From: Fodinicola feengrottensis
GTDB taxonomy: Bacteria > Actinomycetota > Actinomycetes > Mycobacteriales > HKI-0501
Length of the DNA stretch: 64,000 nucleotides
Direction of reading: 5' to 3'
NCBI RefSeq assembly: GCF_010993775.1
Contig: NZ_WOTO01000012.1
Location: 62,001 to 126,000 of the forward strand
The notes under the pieces were generated by a model. The model searched no databases. It was given only the letters and a program-made list of their open reading frames with translations, and was not told the origin of the DNA. Within the stretch, counting starts at the first letter, position 1. Every line of letters begins with the position of its first letter. Below, piece after piece: positions 44,174-54,985 of the stretch. A program made the translations under genes and the position numbers.

Positions 44174-45817
44174 TTAGTCCAGGTAATCCCGCAGGACCTG
44201 CGACCGCGACGGGTGTCGCAGCTTGGACATCGTCTTGGACTCGATCTGCCGGATCCGCTCCCGGGTGACCCCGTAGACCTGGCCGATCTCGTCCAGCGTG
44301 CGCGGCTGGCCGTCGGTGAGGCCGAAGCGCAGGCGTACGACGCCGGCCTCGCGCTCGGACAGCGTCTGCAGCACCGAGGTCAGCTGGTCCTGCAGCAGCG
44401 TGAAGCTGACCGCGTCGACCGCGACGACTGCCTCGGAGTCCTCAATGAAGTCGCCGAGCTGCGAGTCGCCCTCGTCGCCGATGGTCTGGTCCAGCGAGAT
44501 CGGCTCGCGCGCGTACTGCTGGATCTCCAGCACCTTCTCCGGGGAGATGTCCATCTCCTTGGCCAGCTCTTCCGGGGTGGGCTCGCGGCCCAGGTCCTGG
44601 AGCAGCTCACGCTGTATGCGGCCGAGCTTGTTGATGACCTCGACCATGTGCACCGGGATGCGGATCGTCCGGGCCTGGTCAGCCATCGCGCGGGTGATGG
44701 CCTGCCGGATCCACCAGGTCGCGTACGTGGAGAACTTGTAGCCCTTGGTGTAGTCGAACTTCTCGACCGCCCGGATCAGGCCCAGGTTGCCTTCCTGGAT
44801 GAGGTCCAGGAACGCCATCCCACGGCCGGTGTAGCGCTTGGCCAGCGAGACGACCAGCCGGAGGTTGGCCTCCAACAGGTGGTTCTTGGCGCGCTCCCCG
44901 TCCCGGACGATCCACCGCAGGTCGCGGCGCATCTGCGGGGACAGCTTCTGGTTGTTGTCCTCGACCTGCCGGAGCCGCTCGGCGGCGTAGAGCCCGGCCT
45001 CGATCCGCTTGGCGAGGTCGACCTCCTCTTCCGCGTTGAGCAGCGCCACCTTGCCGATCTGCTTGAGGTACGCACGCACCGAGTCGGCCGAAGCCGTCAG
45101 CTCGGCGTCCCGGCGGGCCTGCTTGAGGGCCGCGGACTCCTCCGGCTCCTCCTCGTCGGCCTCTTCCTCTTCGGTCTCTTCTTCTTCGCCCTGGCCGATC
45201 ACAATGGTCTCGCCAACCGCGAGACTCTTGCCATCGGCGGGAGCGGCTTGGCCCTCGGCCACGTCGCCACCCTCGGCGACCACTGCCACGTCGTCTTCGG
45301 CCACCAGGTCGCCCTCTTCCAGTGACACGTCGAGGTCCTCGTCGGTCAGGTCGACCGGCTCCAGGTCGTCACCGGACGGCTCGCCATCCTCGCCGACCTT
45401 CTTCGGAGCCGCCTTGGCCGCCGCCTTCTTGACGATCGGTTTCCCGGTCTTGGCGTCGCCGGTGGGAGCCTCGCCGTCGGCCGGCTGGTCGGCCTTCTTG
45501 GCCGGCTTGGCGGTGGTCGCCTTCGCGGTGGTGCTGCGTGCCGCGGTGGCCGAGCGGGCCGCGACAGCTCGCGAGCGGGACGCGTTGGCGGACGGCCCGG
45601 TGGTGGGCCTGGTGCCGTCCACGACCACGGTCACGCCGGACTGGGCGAGCGCCTGCAGGACCTTCTTGCTCTGGCTGGTGTCCAGTTCCGCGGCTTCCAG
45701 CACCAGGGCGATCTCCGCGGACGTGATCGAGCCCGCGGCAGCGGCGCGGGAAGCGAGATCATCGACGGTCGACCGGATGACATCGGTACGGACGGATGTG
45801 CGGTCAGCTGCTGTCAC
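44174..45817 (-). CDS. rpoD: Primary sigma factor, HrdB/SigA (RpoD)
   Basis: The 547 residues hold the principal housekeeping sigma factor. An Ala/Lys-rich then very acidic N-terminal extension (about residues 80-260, including [14 protein letters not shown]) is typical of actinobacterial HrdB. Region 1.2 is [20 protein letters not shown], region 2 is [19 protein letters not shown], region 3 has [20 protein letters not shown], and region 4.2 is [23 protein letters not shown] 45817 follows GGAAGG and is the only start that includes region 1.1-like [17 protein letters not shown]. The gene is intact, in contrast to many neighbours. Confidence 0.95.
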   Translation of the reverse strand: MTAADRTSVRTDVIRSTVDDLASRAAAAGSITSAEIALVLEAAELDTSQSKKVLQALAQSGVTVVVDGTRPTTGPSANASRSRAVAARSATAARSTTAKATTAKPAKKADQPADGEAPTGDAKTGKPIVKKAAAKAAPKKVGEDGEPSGDDLEPVDLTDEDLDVSLEEGDLVAEDDVAVVAEGGDVAEGQAAPADGKSLAVGETIVIGQGEEEETEEEEADEEEPEESAALKQARRDAELTASADSVRAYLKQIGKVALLNAEEEVDLAKRIEAGLYAAERLRQVEDNNQKLSPQMRRDLRWIVRDGERAKNHLLEANLRLVVSLAKRYTGRGMAFLDLIQEGNLGLIRAVEKFDYTKGYKFSTYATWWIRQAITRAMADQARTIRIPVHMVEVINKLGRIQRELLQDLGREPTPEELAKEMDISPEKVLEIQQYAREPISLDQTIGDEGDSQLGDFIEDSEAVVAVDAVSFTLLQDQLTSVLQTLSEREAGVVRLRFGLTDGQPRTLDEIGQVYGVTRERIRQIESKTMSKLRHPSRSQVLRDYLD

Positions 45818-46055
45818 GAACGACCTTCCACGAGCCGGGCACTACACGTACCGGGGGCTACCGGTACGCCTGCATGCCCGGTCAGTTGCGAGCTTGGGTT
45901 TATCGATGGGCTTCAAGTCTGTGCCGCCTCCGCACCGTCGCAGGGCCGACCTTGGTCGGGGCGGTGGCGGACGCGAGTCTTAATTGTACCGCCGTCCGGC
46001 CCAGAAGTTCGGGCAGCTGGCCGCAGCGAGTTGAACCGGCCTGGTCGAGGCGGGA

Positions 46056-46808
46056 TTACCGGCCTGCCACCGGGTCCGCGGTGGCCATGGCGGCACCCAC
46101 GATACCCGCTTCGTTGCGCAAACTGGCGGGTTGCACGGGCGGGCGTACGTCGATGAACGGCAACCACTTCTCGGACACCTTGCTGACCCGCCGCCGCCGA
46201 GCAGGATCAGGTCCGGCCAGAGCAGGCTGTCGACGTGTTTGAGGTAGTGCTCGACCCCGGTGCGCCCACTGCTTCCACGACAGGTCCTCGCGCTCCCGGG
46301 CCAACTCAGCGGCCTTGCGCTCGGCGTCGTGGCCGTCCAGCTCCAGGTGGCCGAACTCGGTGTTGGGCACCAGCGTGCCGTCCACGAAAAGGGCGCTGCC
46401 GATGCCCGTACCGAGGGTCAGCACGAGCACCACGCCGCCGACGTTCAGCCCGGCACCGTGCCGGATCTCGGCCAGCCCGGCCGCGTCGGCGTCGTTGAGG
46501 ACGGTCGGTTTCACCCCGACCGCTTCCTGCACCAGCGCCGCCACGTCGGTGCCGATCCAGTGCTTGTCCACATTGGCCGCGCTGAACGCGACGCCGCCGC
46601 GGATCACCGCCGGGAAGGCGACGCCCAGGTCGCCCTCCCATTTCGCGTCGGAGACCAGCCCGGCGATGGTTTCCACCACCGGACCGGGTTTGCCGCCCTT
46701 GGGCGTCTCCACCCGTACCCGCTCGGTCACCAGTTCCCCGGTCGACAGGTCGACCACGGCCGCCTTGATGCCGGTGCCACCCACGTCCACGCCTAGCGCT
46801 TGCGCCAT
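46056..46808 (-). CDS. ppgK: Polyphosphate glucokinase (compensated double frameshift)
   Basis: PpgK phosphorylates glucose using polyphosphate or ATP. ROK/ASKHA motifs: LGVDVGGTGIKAAVVDLSTG (phosphate 1), LNDADAAGLAEIRHGAG (connect/sugar Asp) and VLTLGTGIGSALFVDG (phosphate 2), then EFGHLELDGHDAERKAAE. Between about 46275 and 46196 the frame is disturbed; the other frame gives LLWPDLILLGGGVSKVSEKW, the expected C-terminal nucleotide loop. The open frame then continues to TAA 46056. About 250 residues. ATG 46808 is the family start. Confidence 0.88.
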   Translation of the reverse strand: MAQALGVDVGGTGIKAAVVDLSTGELVTERVRVETPKGGKPGPVVETIAGLVSDAKWEGDLGVAFPAVIRGGVAFSAANVDKHWIGTDVAALVQEAVGVKPTVLNDADAAGLAEIRHGAGLNVGGVVLVLTLGTGIGSALFVDGTLVPNTEFGHLELDGHDAERKAAELAREREDLSWKQWAHRGRALPQTRRQPALAGPDPARRRRVSKVSEKWLPFIDVRPPVQPASLRNEAGIVGAAMATADPVAGR

Positions 46809-46907
46809 CTCCGCTCCCTGCCGACCGATGCCGAAAATTCCTGCCGATCTTGTCTCCGCGGAGACACACCCTAAGGTGCTGAACTCCTAGTGTGCTGGAC
46901 TGGGGCT

Positions 46908-47732
46908 ATGTCTGACGCCGCCGCCCCGACCACCGCCGACCTCGACCAGCGCGGGCCGCGGGAGCTGCTGGCCTGTGCCGTACGGATCGCTGAGGGCGCG
47001 GCCGCGCTGGTGGCCCGAGGGCAGGCGCATGCCCGCGACCACGTGTCGACGAAGTCGTCGCCGACCGATGTGGTCACCGAGATCGACAAGGCCAGCGAGA
47101 CGTACGTGATCCAGGAGCTGCGGGCCGTTCGGCCGTACGACGGCGTGCTGGGCGAGGAGGGCGGCGAACGCGCTGGCAGCAGCGGTGTGCGGTGGATCCT
47201 GGACCCTGTCGACGGCACGGTGAACCTGCTTTACGGCATTCCCGCGTACGCGGTGAGTCTCGCCGCCGAGGTGGACGGCGTGGTCGTGGCGGCAGTGGTG
47301 CACAACGTGCCCACCGGCGAGGTGTGGACGGCGACCCTTGGTGGCGGGGCTTTCCTGGACGGCGAGCCGATCCACGGTTCCGGGGCGACCGAGCTCGGGC
47401 AGGCGCTGGTGGGTACGGGATTCGGCTACACCGCTGAGCGCCGTCGCTGGCAGGCCGAGATCCTGCTGCGAATCCTGCCGGCCGTCCGGGACATCCGGCG
47501 GATCGGCTCGGCCGCGATCGATCTTTGTTACTGCGCGGACGGAAGGCTGGACGGGCACTACGAGATCGGCCTGAACCCGTGGGATTTCGCCGCCGCCGCT
47601 CTGATCGCGGCCGAGGCCGGCCTGCTGGTCACCGGGTTGGACGGCGCGCCGGCCAGCCCGGACCTGGTGATCGCCGCGCCGCCGCTGGTCCATCGGGACC
47701 TGCACGACCGCCTCGCCGCGTTGTTGCGGTGA
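46908..47732 (+). CDS. Inositol monophosphatase family protein
   Basis: The 274 residues include the Mg-dependent phosphatase motifs: VLGEEGGER (metal Glu), WILDPVDGTVNLLYGIPAYA (DPVDGTxN, three metal ligands) and LNPWDFAAAALIAAEAGLLV (WDxA, last metal Asp). Substrates in this family include myo-inositol 1-phosphate, histidinol phosphate and fructose bisphosphate. In actinomycetes inositol is needed for mycothiol and phosphatidylinositol, so inositol-1-phosphatase is likely. Divergent from ppgK, ATG 46908. Confidence 0.85.
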   Translation: MSDAAAPTTADLDQRGPRELLACAVRIAEGAAALVARGQAHARDHVSTKSSPTDVVTEIDKASETYVIQELRAVRPYDGVLGEEGGERAGSSGVRWILDPVDGTVNLLYGIPAYAVSLAAEVDGVVVAAVVHNVPTGEVWTATLGGGAFLDGEPIHGSGATELGQALVGTGFGYTAERRRWQAEILLRILPAVRDIRRIGSAAIDLCYCADGRLDGHYEIGLNPWDFAAAALIAAEAGLLVTGLDGAPASPDLVIAAPPLVHRDLHDRLAALLR

Positions 47733-47753
47733 GGCGGTCGCGGGTTTCGGTGT

Positions 47754-48088
47754 TTAGTGGTACGTGTCGGTGAACCAACCGCTCGCGTCGGCGGCTCGGC
47801 CGCCGACAGGTATTTCCCGGTCGGGTCGGTGACGTTGATTCCCAGCAACTGCCCGGAAACATTGACGACAATCGCACGAGCGTCCGAGCCCGAACGCCGC
47901 TGGTTGTCCAATGTGGACAGATAGGCCGGGCGGCCGCCGATAACAGTGTTCGCCTTCGCGCCCTGGTAGGTGTCGCCGGTCAGTGGCACTGACTCGGCGC
48001 CATTTGGCGTACACCTTGGTGGCCGTCTCCCGGACGAGATCGTGGGCGCGGTGCCGGTCAGCAGATAGGCCGTACGTCTGGAGCCCAC
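47754..48088 (-). CDS. Hypothetical protein, disturbed frames
   Basis: Coding-like segments exist in different frames: YLLTGTAPTI, then DLVRETATKVYAK, then TYQGAKANTVIGGRPAYLST with ARAIVVNVSGQLLGINVT, and finally ADASGWFTDTYH to TAA 47754. Two or three indels would be needed to join them. Composition is beta-rich. Family not recognised; possibly a cell-envelope protein, since the gene follows a LytR_C-domain protein in the same direction. Confidence 0.35.
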
Positions 48089-48124
48089 CTCACTGACGGG
48101 AGGCCGCGGCCGCCAGGTTGGGCG

Positions 48125-48641
48125 TCAGCCGGAGTTGGTTCCCGAGCACATCGGGGTGACCGGGTCCGCTGCCAGTCGCTTGGCCGCGGTGTTGATCTCC
48201 GAAGTGGTGGCCAGCCGCGAATACTGGGCGCCCAGCACGATGTCCACGTCGGCCGTGGCGCGGGTGTCCATCACCGGGGTGAGGCCGATGATGTTCGACT
48301 GGACCACCTGGGCGGCGGCGATCCCGGTCGGCCCGTACCGGACCAGGCCGACGCCGGTGACCGGGGTGCCGTCCTGGAAGGTGCTGATGCTCACGACCTT
48401 GAAGCCGCGGCCGGCCAGCTGGCTTTTCACCGTGTTCGCCAGCCCATCACGGTCGGTGGCGTTGAAGATCTGCACGCTGACCTGGGTGGGCTGCGGGAGT
48501 TCCTTGGGCGCGGCCGCGGCGAGGCACTCGGCCTCGGCCCCGCGAAACGTTGGTGCTCGCGATGGCCCAGCTGGCGAAAACCAGACAAAAGAGCAACATC
48601 ACGCCGACGATGATGAGCGCCCGTGCTCGTGCGATGCTCAT
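48125..48641 (-). CDS. LytR C-terminal-domain protein, membrane-anchored (frameshifted)
   Basis: MSIARARALIIVGVMLLFCL provides the membrane anchor. After a one-base break near 48545 the LytR_C domain follows: VQIFNATDRDGLANTVKSQL and TADVDIVLGAQYSRL, ending PVTPMCSGTNSG. It lacks the LCP catalytic domain, so it is likely an accessory factor of cell-wall polymer ligation; mechanistic role unknown. Total about 172 residues. Confidence 0.75.
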
Positions 48642-48767
48642 TTCCAGCTCCTGCCCCCGCTCATGCCAACCAGCCTAATCGGTCCAGGCCAGCGATGGAG
48701 CGGTAATACCGGCCGTGCCGGGCATTTACTCCTCAAGGATGACCGGGCGTACGCCCAAAAGGTTGCT

Positions 48768-49887
48768 CTACTGGACCTGGCCGCCCAGGGCGCCATAAGC
48801 AAGCTCCACCAGCGGTCCGAGTCGTGACTCCATGTGATCGAACCCCTCGCCGACCATCGCGCCGGCTCGGTGCCTCGCGACGATGCCGGCCACCACTACC
48901 GCGAGTTTGAAGGCGCCAAACGACACGTACCAGGGCAGGTGGCTCAGGTCGCGGCCGGACTTCTGGGCGTACAGCTGGGCGACCTCGGCGCGGGTCGGAA
49001 AGCCGGGCAGACTGGTGACCGCGCTGATCGGCAGCACCCCGCGCTGCGCTCGGTGGTGTCGCTGGCCTGCACCCAGTAGACCAGGAGTAATCCGACATCG
49101 GCCAACGGGTCACCGCGGGTGGACATCTCCCAGTCCAGCACGGCCGCGATCCGGCCCGGCCCGGCCGCGTCGAGGACGGTGTTGTCCAGCCGGTAGTCGC
49201 CGTGCACGATGGGCCCGGTGGGAGCGGTCGGCGCCTGCGCCGCAAGCGTCTCCGCGAGCTTGTCCAGCCGGGCCGCGGCCGCGGTGGCCCCTTGGTCGCC
49301 GGCCGCCTCGACGGCGTCCCGGGTGGCCGTCCACTGCCGCATCCAGCGGGACACCTGCCGCGTCAGGTAGCCGTCCGGCCGCCCGAAACTCTCCAGTCCG
49401 ATCTCGGCCGGATCGACCGCGTGCAGCGCCACCAGGGTGTCGATCAGCCCCTCGGCGACCGCCCTGCGCTCTTGCGGCTGGTCCGCGTACCCGGCCGGAA
49501 ACCCGTCCCGTGCGATCGGACCGCGGACGAAGTCCATGAGAAGAACGGCGCGCCCAACACGTCCGTGTCCGTACACAGATGCCTGGTCGCCGGAACCGGC
49601 ACCTCGGTGATCGCCAGCGCCGAAATAACCGTGTGTTCGCGCACCATGTCGTGCGCGGTCGGCAACACGTTCCCCAACGGCGGCCGACGCAACACCAGCT
49701 CACCGGCCGCACTGCTGACCCGATACGTCAGATTCGACTTGCCACCCGCGATCAGCTCCACCTCAGCCGCCGCCCAGGCCGGCTCGTCGAGCACCCTCGC
49801 CACGTACGGCCCCACCACGGCCGGGTCCGCACCGGTGGAGTTCTTACCGGCCTGCTCGCGCGGGGATGAGGTCACGAGCGTTGACAT
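48768..49887 (-). CDS. Phosphotransferase family protein, APH-like (frameshifted)
   Basis: Joined length about 373. The N-terminal kinase lobe has EVELIAGGKSNLTYRVSSAA and LVLRRPPLGN. The catalytic loop is IVHGDYRLDNTVLD (HGDxxxxN) and VLDWEMSTRGDPLADVGLLL gives the metal-binding Asp. Breaks fall near 49535 and 49040. This subgroup is often found with acyl-CoA dehydrogenases and probably phosphorylates a small metabolite such as a hydroxyacyl-CoA, not aminoglycosides. ATG 49887. Confidence 0.8.
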
Positions 49888-50445
49888 TAGGTCCCCAGCC
49901 CGTACGAGTCGATGCCGGAGGGGTCCGGCGTCGACTGCGGGACAAAACCCCACTCTCGACGTCGAGAGTGGGACAAAGTCCCACAGTCGACGATAAATCA
50001 GCATCACGCTCGCCAAGGTTGATCCTCGCGAATCGGCGGCAACTCACGCATAGTTGGCAATTGATCACGTAAGGTACGTTCCGATCGGTGGCGACGCGGT
50101 CCGCGGGGAGGCCGACACGCCGGGGATGGTGTGTCGGTCGTGAGGTCCGTGAGGTCGGCGACAGAATCCGCTGGCATGGCGGTGACCTGCGGATTTAGTA
50201 TGTCGGCCGACTGCTGGGGGGGGGCGCGGTGTCAGTTCGGTCACATGTCGGGAACATGCGGGCTTCCTGATGCGTACTAATGGGGCCGGAGGCGGTAAGG
50301 TCACGCGCTCGCCGGGTCCCTTACCGGCCACTGAGTAGCCGCTTCGGCGACCGCGAAAGAGGCTTTCGACCGGCAGTGATAGGTATCGCCCGACAGTTTC
50401 GGATTTCCGGACAAGAGTGACCCAGCTGGGGAGTGAGAAACCAAT
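49888..50445. other. 558-bp divergent intergenic region
   Basis: It holds palindrome family 2 (49930-49991), an A/T-rich patch near 49992-50060, a run of nine G at about 50216-50224, and an 8-bp inverted repeat CGGTAAGG/CCTTACCG (50293-50300, 50319-50326) about 120 bp before the DUF4193 start. No gene seen. Confidence 0.5.
49930..49991. repeat. Palindromic repeat family 2, copy 2
   Basis: The centre CCCACTCTCGAC/GTCGAGAGTGGG is a perfect 24-bp palindrome. It is framed by GTCGACTGCGGGACAAAA on the left and GGGACAAAGTCCCACAG then TCGAC on the right, so the whole 62 bp is nearly symmetrical. Shares the modules GCGGGACAAAA and TCGACGTCGA with 8419-8472. Confidence 0.7.
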
Positions 50446-50748
50446 ATGGCTACCGATTACGACGCCCCGCGTCGTACCGACGACTCGGGCCTTGGAGAGG
50501 ACAGCCTCGAGGAACTGAAGGCTCGTCGTACCGAGGCTCAGTCCGGACAGGTGGACCAGGACGAGGCCGACATCGCCGAGGGGTTCGAGCTTCCGGGCGC
50601 GGACCTGTCCGGTGAGGAGCTCACCGTCAAGGTGCAGCCGATGCAGAACGACGAGTTCCGCTGCTCGAGCTGTTTCCTGGTCCATCACCGCAGTCAGCTG
50701 GCCGAGCAGCGTAACGGCCAGCCGGTCTGCAAGGAGTGCGCCGCCTGA
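50446..50748 (+). CDS. DUF4193 protein with C-terminal zinc ribbon
   Basis: The 100 residues contain acidic helical repeats (LEELKARRTEAQSGQVDQDE, AEGFELPGADLSGEEL) and the C-terminal FRCSSCFLVHHRSQL and PVCKECAA, two CxxC pairs likely binding zinc. Strongly conserved in actinomycetes; function unknown. ATG 50446 follows GGGGAGTGAGAAA. Confidence 0.9.
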   Translation: MATDYDAPRRTDDSGLGEDSLEELKARRTEAQSGQVDQDEADIAEGFELPGADLSGEELTVKVQPMQNDEFRCSSCFLVHHRSQLAEQRNGQPVCKECAA

Positions 50749-50866
50749 GCGTCGTCCAACAAGTCGATGGTGATGGTGGTGAACCCTCCGCCGATGGCCG
50801 GTGTCCGCACCGGCTCATCGGTGGGGGAGTCGCCTCTCGAATTCAGGCACCGACCAGGATGGTTGC

Positions 50867-51382
50867 ATGAGTGACGTCGAGGGGCCCGGTGGTACGACCT
50901 GCACTGTGCGGGTACAGCTGCTGGACCCGGATCTGCCGATGCCCGCGTACGCGCGGCCTGGCGACGCCGGGGCGGACCTGACAGCCGCCGCCGGGGTCGA
51001 CCTGGCGCCCGGCGACCGCGCCTTGGTGCCGACCGGGGTGGCGATCGCGTTGCCCGATGGGTACGCGGCTTTCGTGCACCCGCGGTCCGGGTTGGCGGCG
51101 CGGCTCGGAGTCACCATCTTGAACGCCCCAGGTACCGTCGATGCCGGCTACCGTGGGGAGATAAAGGTCAACCTGATCAACCACAGTCGTGAAGCCGTAC
51201 ACATCGCCCGCGGCGACCGGATCGCACAGCTGGTCGTGCAGCGGGTGGAGCGGGTGGAGCGGGTGCACTTCACCCCGGTCGCCGAGCTGCCCGCGTCGGT
51301 GCGGGGAACCGGCGGGCACGGATCCACAGGCGGACATGACCGGCTCGACGCGAACGCGTACGCGGCCACGGGAGGGGAGTGA
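50867..51382 (+). CDS. dut: dUTP diphosphatase
   Basis: The trimeric dUTPase removes dUTP and supplies dUMP. The five family motifs are in order: [51 protein letters not shown] and the C-terminal [10 protein letters not shown]. 171 residues, normal length. ATG 50867 is used rather than an upstream in-frame start because the protein aligns from there. Overlaps the DUF3710 gene (GTGA). Confidence 0.95.
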   Translation: MSDVEGPGGTTCTVRVQLLDPDLPMPAYARPGDAGADLTAAAGVDLAPGDRALVPTGVAIALPDGYAAFVHPRSGLAARLGVTILNAPGTVDAGYRGEIKVNLINHSREAVHIARGDRIAQLVVQRVERVERVHFTPVAELPASVRGTGGHGSTGGHDRLDANAYAATGGE

Positions 51383-52275
51383 CGGTGTTCCGACGCCGGA
51401 AGCAGAGGCGAGCCGAGAAGGAAGAGGAGTTCGCCGACCTCTCGCTTGGCGGTGATTCCCAGGACGGCGTCGACGACATCGAGGCCTGGATCGCCGAAGG
51501 CCCCGGAGGTGCCGAAGGTGCCGCTTCCCGGCACCGCTCCGACGACGAGCCGGAGCCGGTGGCTCCGGCCGATGACGACCTGTCCGCCGACTTCGACGAC
51601 CACTTCGAGGCGAAGCCGGCCGTACGCAAGGCCCCGGTCAGGCGCGTCGGTGGGCCGTGGGACGTGACCGAAGACCCGAACGACGGGCTACCGCGGATCG
51701 ACCTGGGGGCCTTGCGGCTGCCCACCCCGCCGGACGTGGAGCTGCGGCTGGAGGCGGACCAGAACGGCCAGATCGTCACGGTCGCGTTGATCCACGGGAC
51801 CAGCACGCTGAACCTGGGCGTCTTCGCCGCGCCGCGTTCGGAGGGCATCTGGGACGAGGTCCGCGAGGACCTGCGCGACAGCATCAACTCCGACGGCGGC
51901 CAGGCGAACTTCGTCGACGGTGACTACGGCACCGAGCTGTCGGCCCGGGTGCCGACGCCGGAAGGACCGCAGCCGCTGCGTTTTGTCGGCGTCGATGGTC
52001 CTCGCTGGTTCGTACGCGCTGTCTACTCCGGTCCCGCCGCCATCGACCCCGCGAACGCCGGTCCGCTGGCCGACGTGATGCGCGGTCTGGTGGTCGTACG
52101 AGGCGAGCAGCCGATGCCGGTTCGCGACCCGTTGCCGCTGGTCCTTCCCACCGAGATCACCGAACAGGCCGAAGCCGCGGCTGCCGATGCCCAGGGCGAA
52201 GAGGACGACTCCGGCGGCCGGCACCGCAAGCTCGACCTGCCCCGCCGTGGCCCGGAGATCACCGAGACCCACTGA
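51379..52275 (+). CDS. DUF3710 protein
   Basis: The 298 residues begin [20 protein letters not shown], with an acidic N-terminal third. The DUF3710 core is [39 protein letters not shown] and [20 protein letters not shown]. Conserved gene next to dut in actinomycetes; function unknown. The GTG start overlaps the dut stop, so they are co-translated. Confidence 0.92.
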   Translation: MTVFRRRKQRRAEKEEEFADLSLGGDSQDGVDDIEAWIAEGPGGAEGAASRHRSDDEPEPVAPADDDLSADFDDHFEAKPAVRKAPVRRVGGPWDVTEDPNDGLPRIDLGALRLPTPPDVELRLEADQNGQIVTVALIHGTSTLNLGVFAAPRSEGIWDEVREDLRDSINSDGGQANFVDGDYGTELSARVPTPEGPQPLRFVGVDGPRWFVRAVYSGPAAIDPANAGPLADVMRGLVVVRGEQPMPVRDPLPLVLPTEITEQAEAAAADAQGEEDDSGGRHRKLDLPRRGPEITETH

Positions 52276-52290
52276 GCTCCCGGCTGGAAA

Positions 52291-52333
52291 CAACGCCCCG
52301 CTACCTGCGTCCACCGCAGGTAGCGGGGCGTTG
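52291..52333. terminator. Hairpin family 1, copy E
   Basis: Perfect 19-bp arms (CAACGCCCCGCTACCTGCG and complement) with loop TCCAC, starting 16 bp after the DUF3710 stop. Shares the outer CAACGCCCC/GGGGCGTTG with copies C and D; the inner arm CTACCTGCG differs yet remains self-complementary. Confidence 0.85.
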
Positions 52334-52430
52334 CGGACATTACCCGGCGTAAGAGGCCGTTGACATCTCCTTGACGCCGGCTGTGACGACGCTCGCGCGC
52401 GAATCGCGCCCGTACGGGCACACTGTTGGC

Positions 52431-54971
52431 ATGGCACGCGGTTTGTTGCGGATCTACCTGGGGGCCGCACCCGGGGTGGGTAAGACGTACGCGATGTTGG
52501 GTGAGGCCCAGCGGCGGCTGGAGCGCGGCACCGACGTGGTGGTTGGTCGGGTTCTGCGAGACGCACGGCCGCAAGCTGACCGAGCAGCGGCTGGCCGGTC
52601 TCGAGGTCCTCCCGCGCCGGGACGTGCACTACAAGGGCGGCACTTTCGCCGAGATGGACGTGGACGCGATCCTGGCCCGGCACCCGCAGGTGGCGATCGT
52701 CGACGAGCTCGCGCACACCAACATTCCCGGCATGCGCAACGAAAAGCGCTGGCAGGATGTCGAAGAGCTGCTGGATGCTGGCATCGAGGTGCTGTCGACG
52801 GTCAACGTCCAGCACCTGGAAAGCCTCAACGACGTTGTCGAACAGATCACCGGCGTACCGCAGCGCGAGACCGTGCCGGACGAGGTGGTACGCCGAGCCG
52901 ACCAGATCGAGCTGGTCGACATGGACCCCGACGCGCTGCGTAAACGGATGGCGCACGGGAACATCTACCCGGCCGAGCGGGTGGACGCGGCGCTGTCGAA
53001 CTACTTCCGGGTTGGCAACCTGACCGCTCTGCGCGAGCTGGCGCTGCTGTGGGTAGCGGATCGGGTCGACGAGGGCATGAACCGCTACAAGTCGGACCAC
53101 GAGATCCGGCGGATCTGGGAGGCCCGGGAGCGGATCGTGGTGGCTCTGACCGGTGGCTCCGAGGGCGAGACGCTGATCCGCCGGGCAGCCAGGATCGCGG
53201 CCCGCTCGGCCGGCGGCGAGGTGCTCGCGGTGCACGTGCTGCGCAGCGACGGGCTGACCGGCGCCTCGCCGGTCAAGCTGCGCCGCCAGCGGGAGCTGGT
53301 GGAGGGCGTCGGCGGCAGCTTCCACACGGTGGTCGGCGACGACGTACCAGCCGCCCTGCTGGACTTCGCCCGTGGCGTGAACGCGACCCAGTTGGTGATG
53401 GGTACGAGCCGGCGCTCGCGGGTCGCGAGAGCGTTCGCCGAGGGCATCGGGGCCGCGGTGATCGCCGATTCCGGCGACATCGACGTACACATGGTCACCC
53501 ATGCCGAGTCCGGCGGCGCCTGGCGGCGACGGCTGCCCAGGCTGACTGGCGGGCTGAACTGGCGCCGCCGGGTGGCCGCGCTGCTGCTGGTGGCCGCGAT
53601 CGGCCTGCCGGCGCTGACGTTGGCGATGCTGGCGATTGGCGGTGAGATCAGTACGGCCAGTGTGCTGCTGCTCTACCTGATGCTGGTGGTGCTGGTGGCG
53701 ATCATCGGCGGGCTCTACCCGGCACTGCTGGCCGCGGTGGTCGGCGGGCTGATCGTGAACTGGTTCTTCGTACCGCCGCTGGGCACTTTCACTATCTCCG
53801 AACGCAACAACGTGGTGGCGCTGCTGGTATATGTCGCGGTCGCGGTCGCCGTCGCGACGGTGGTGGACCGGTCCGCCCGCCGGGCCACCCAGGCGGCCCG
53901 TGGGCGGGCCGAGACGGCCATGCTGGCGTCGCTGTCCCGGAGCGTACTGGCCGGCAACCGCGGCGTCCCGAGCCTGCTGGAGCAGATCCGGGAGGCCTTC
54001 GCGCTCAGCTCGGTGACGATGTTGGAACGCGACCGGGACGACCGCTCGCAGTGGCAGGTGGCCGGTTTCGCCGGGCCGCGGCCGTGCGAGAAGGGCGCGG
54101 ACGCGGACGAGGACGTACCGATCACCGACGACATCCGGCTGCTGATGCGCGGCCACGCGCTGGCCGCCGCCGACCGACGGGTGCTGGTGTCCTTCGCCGA
54201 GCAGGCCGCGGTCGCGTTGCAGCGGGCCCGGCTGCTCCGGCAGGCGGCCGAGGCGGAGCGGCTGGCCGAAGCGAACAAGATGCGCACGGCACTGCTCGCC
54301 GCCGTCAGCCATGACCTGCGTACGCCGCTGGCCTCGATCAAGGCAGCCATCTCGGGCCTGCGGGCCGAGGACATCCACCTTGACGAGGCCGACACCGCCG
54401 AGTTGCTGGCCGCCGTGGACGAGTCCGCCGACCAGCTGATGGCGCTGGTCGCGAACCTGCTGGACATGAGTCGGCTGCACACCGGCACGGTCGCGCCGAT
54501 GTCCCAGCCGGTCGGTTACGAGGAGGTGCTCCGGCCGGCGCTGCGCGGCCTGGAGCCGGCTGAGCTCGCCCGGATCCAGATCGACGTGGCCGACACGCTG
54601 CCGCCGGTACTGGCCGATCCCGGACTCCTGGAGCGGGTCGTCGCGAACGTCGTCTCCAACGCCGTACGACATGCGCCTGCCGGGCCGGTGACAGTGTCCG
54701 CGAGCGCCCACCTGGACCAGGTCGAGCTGCGGGTCGCCGACCGCGGGCCGGGCATCCGCCCTGGTGACCGGGAGCGGGTCTTCGCGCCCTTCCAGCGGCT
54801 GGGGGACCGGGACACCGGTACGGGCGTGTGGGTCTCGGCCTCGCCGTCGCGCGCGGCTTCACCGAGGCGATGGGCGGCACCCTCACCCCGGAGGACACGC
54901 CCGGCGGCGGGGTGACGATGGTCATCGCTCTTCCTGCCTGCTCCCAAAATGTCGATGTCGTCGTACCCTGA
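52431..54971 (+). CDS. kdpD: KdpD-type sensor histidine kinase (frameshifted)
   Basis: About 846 residues when joined. The KdpD domain has IYLGAAPGVGKTYAML (Walker A), VDELAHTNIPG and LLDAGIEVLSTVNVQHLESL. A universal-stress-like domain follows (VVALTGGSEGETLIRRAARI, QLVMGTSRRSRV), then four helices of the DUF4118 type. The kinase has LAAVSHDLRTPLASIKAAIS (phosphoacceptor His), VVSNAVRHAP (N box) and DRGPGIRPGDRERVFAPFQR (G box). Frame breaks fall near 52550 and 54830; the latter restores the terminal GLGLAV box. No KdpE or KdpABC is adjacent. It senses potassium or turgor; with TrkA and KimA-like genes 2 kb away it may serve a wider potassium module. Confidence 0.88.
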
Positions 54972-54985
54972 GGGGATCAGCTGAT

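Noticed and set aside
50065..50688. Minus-strand frame of about 200 codons opposite DUF4193
   Set aside because: Overlaps the DUF4193 gene on the other strand, which has clear zinc-ribbon motifs; the reverse reading has no domain or ribosome site.
51688..54711. Open frame of about 1000 codons opposite kdpD and DUF3710
   Set aside because: It is antisense to kdpD, whose kinase motifs are all in the other strand; high GC keeps antisense frames open. Composition is Arg/Gly/Gln-rich with no domain.
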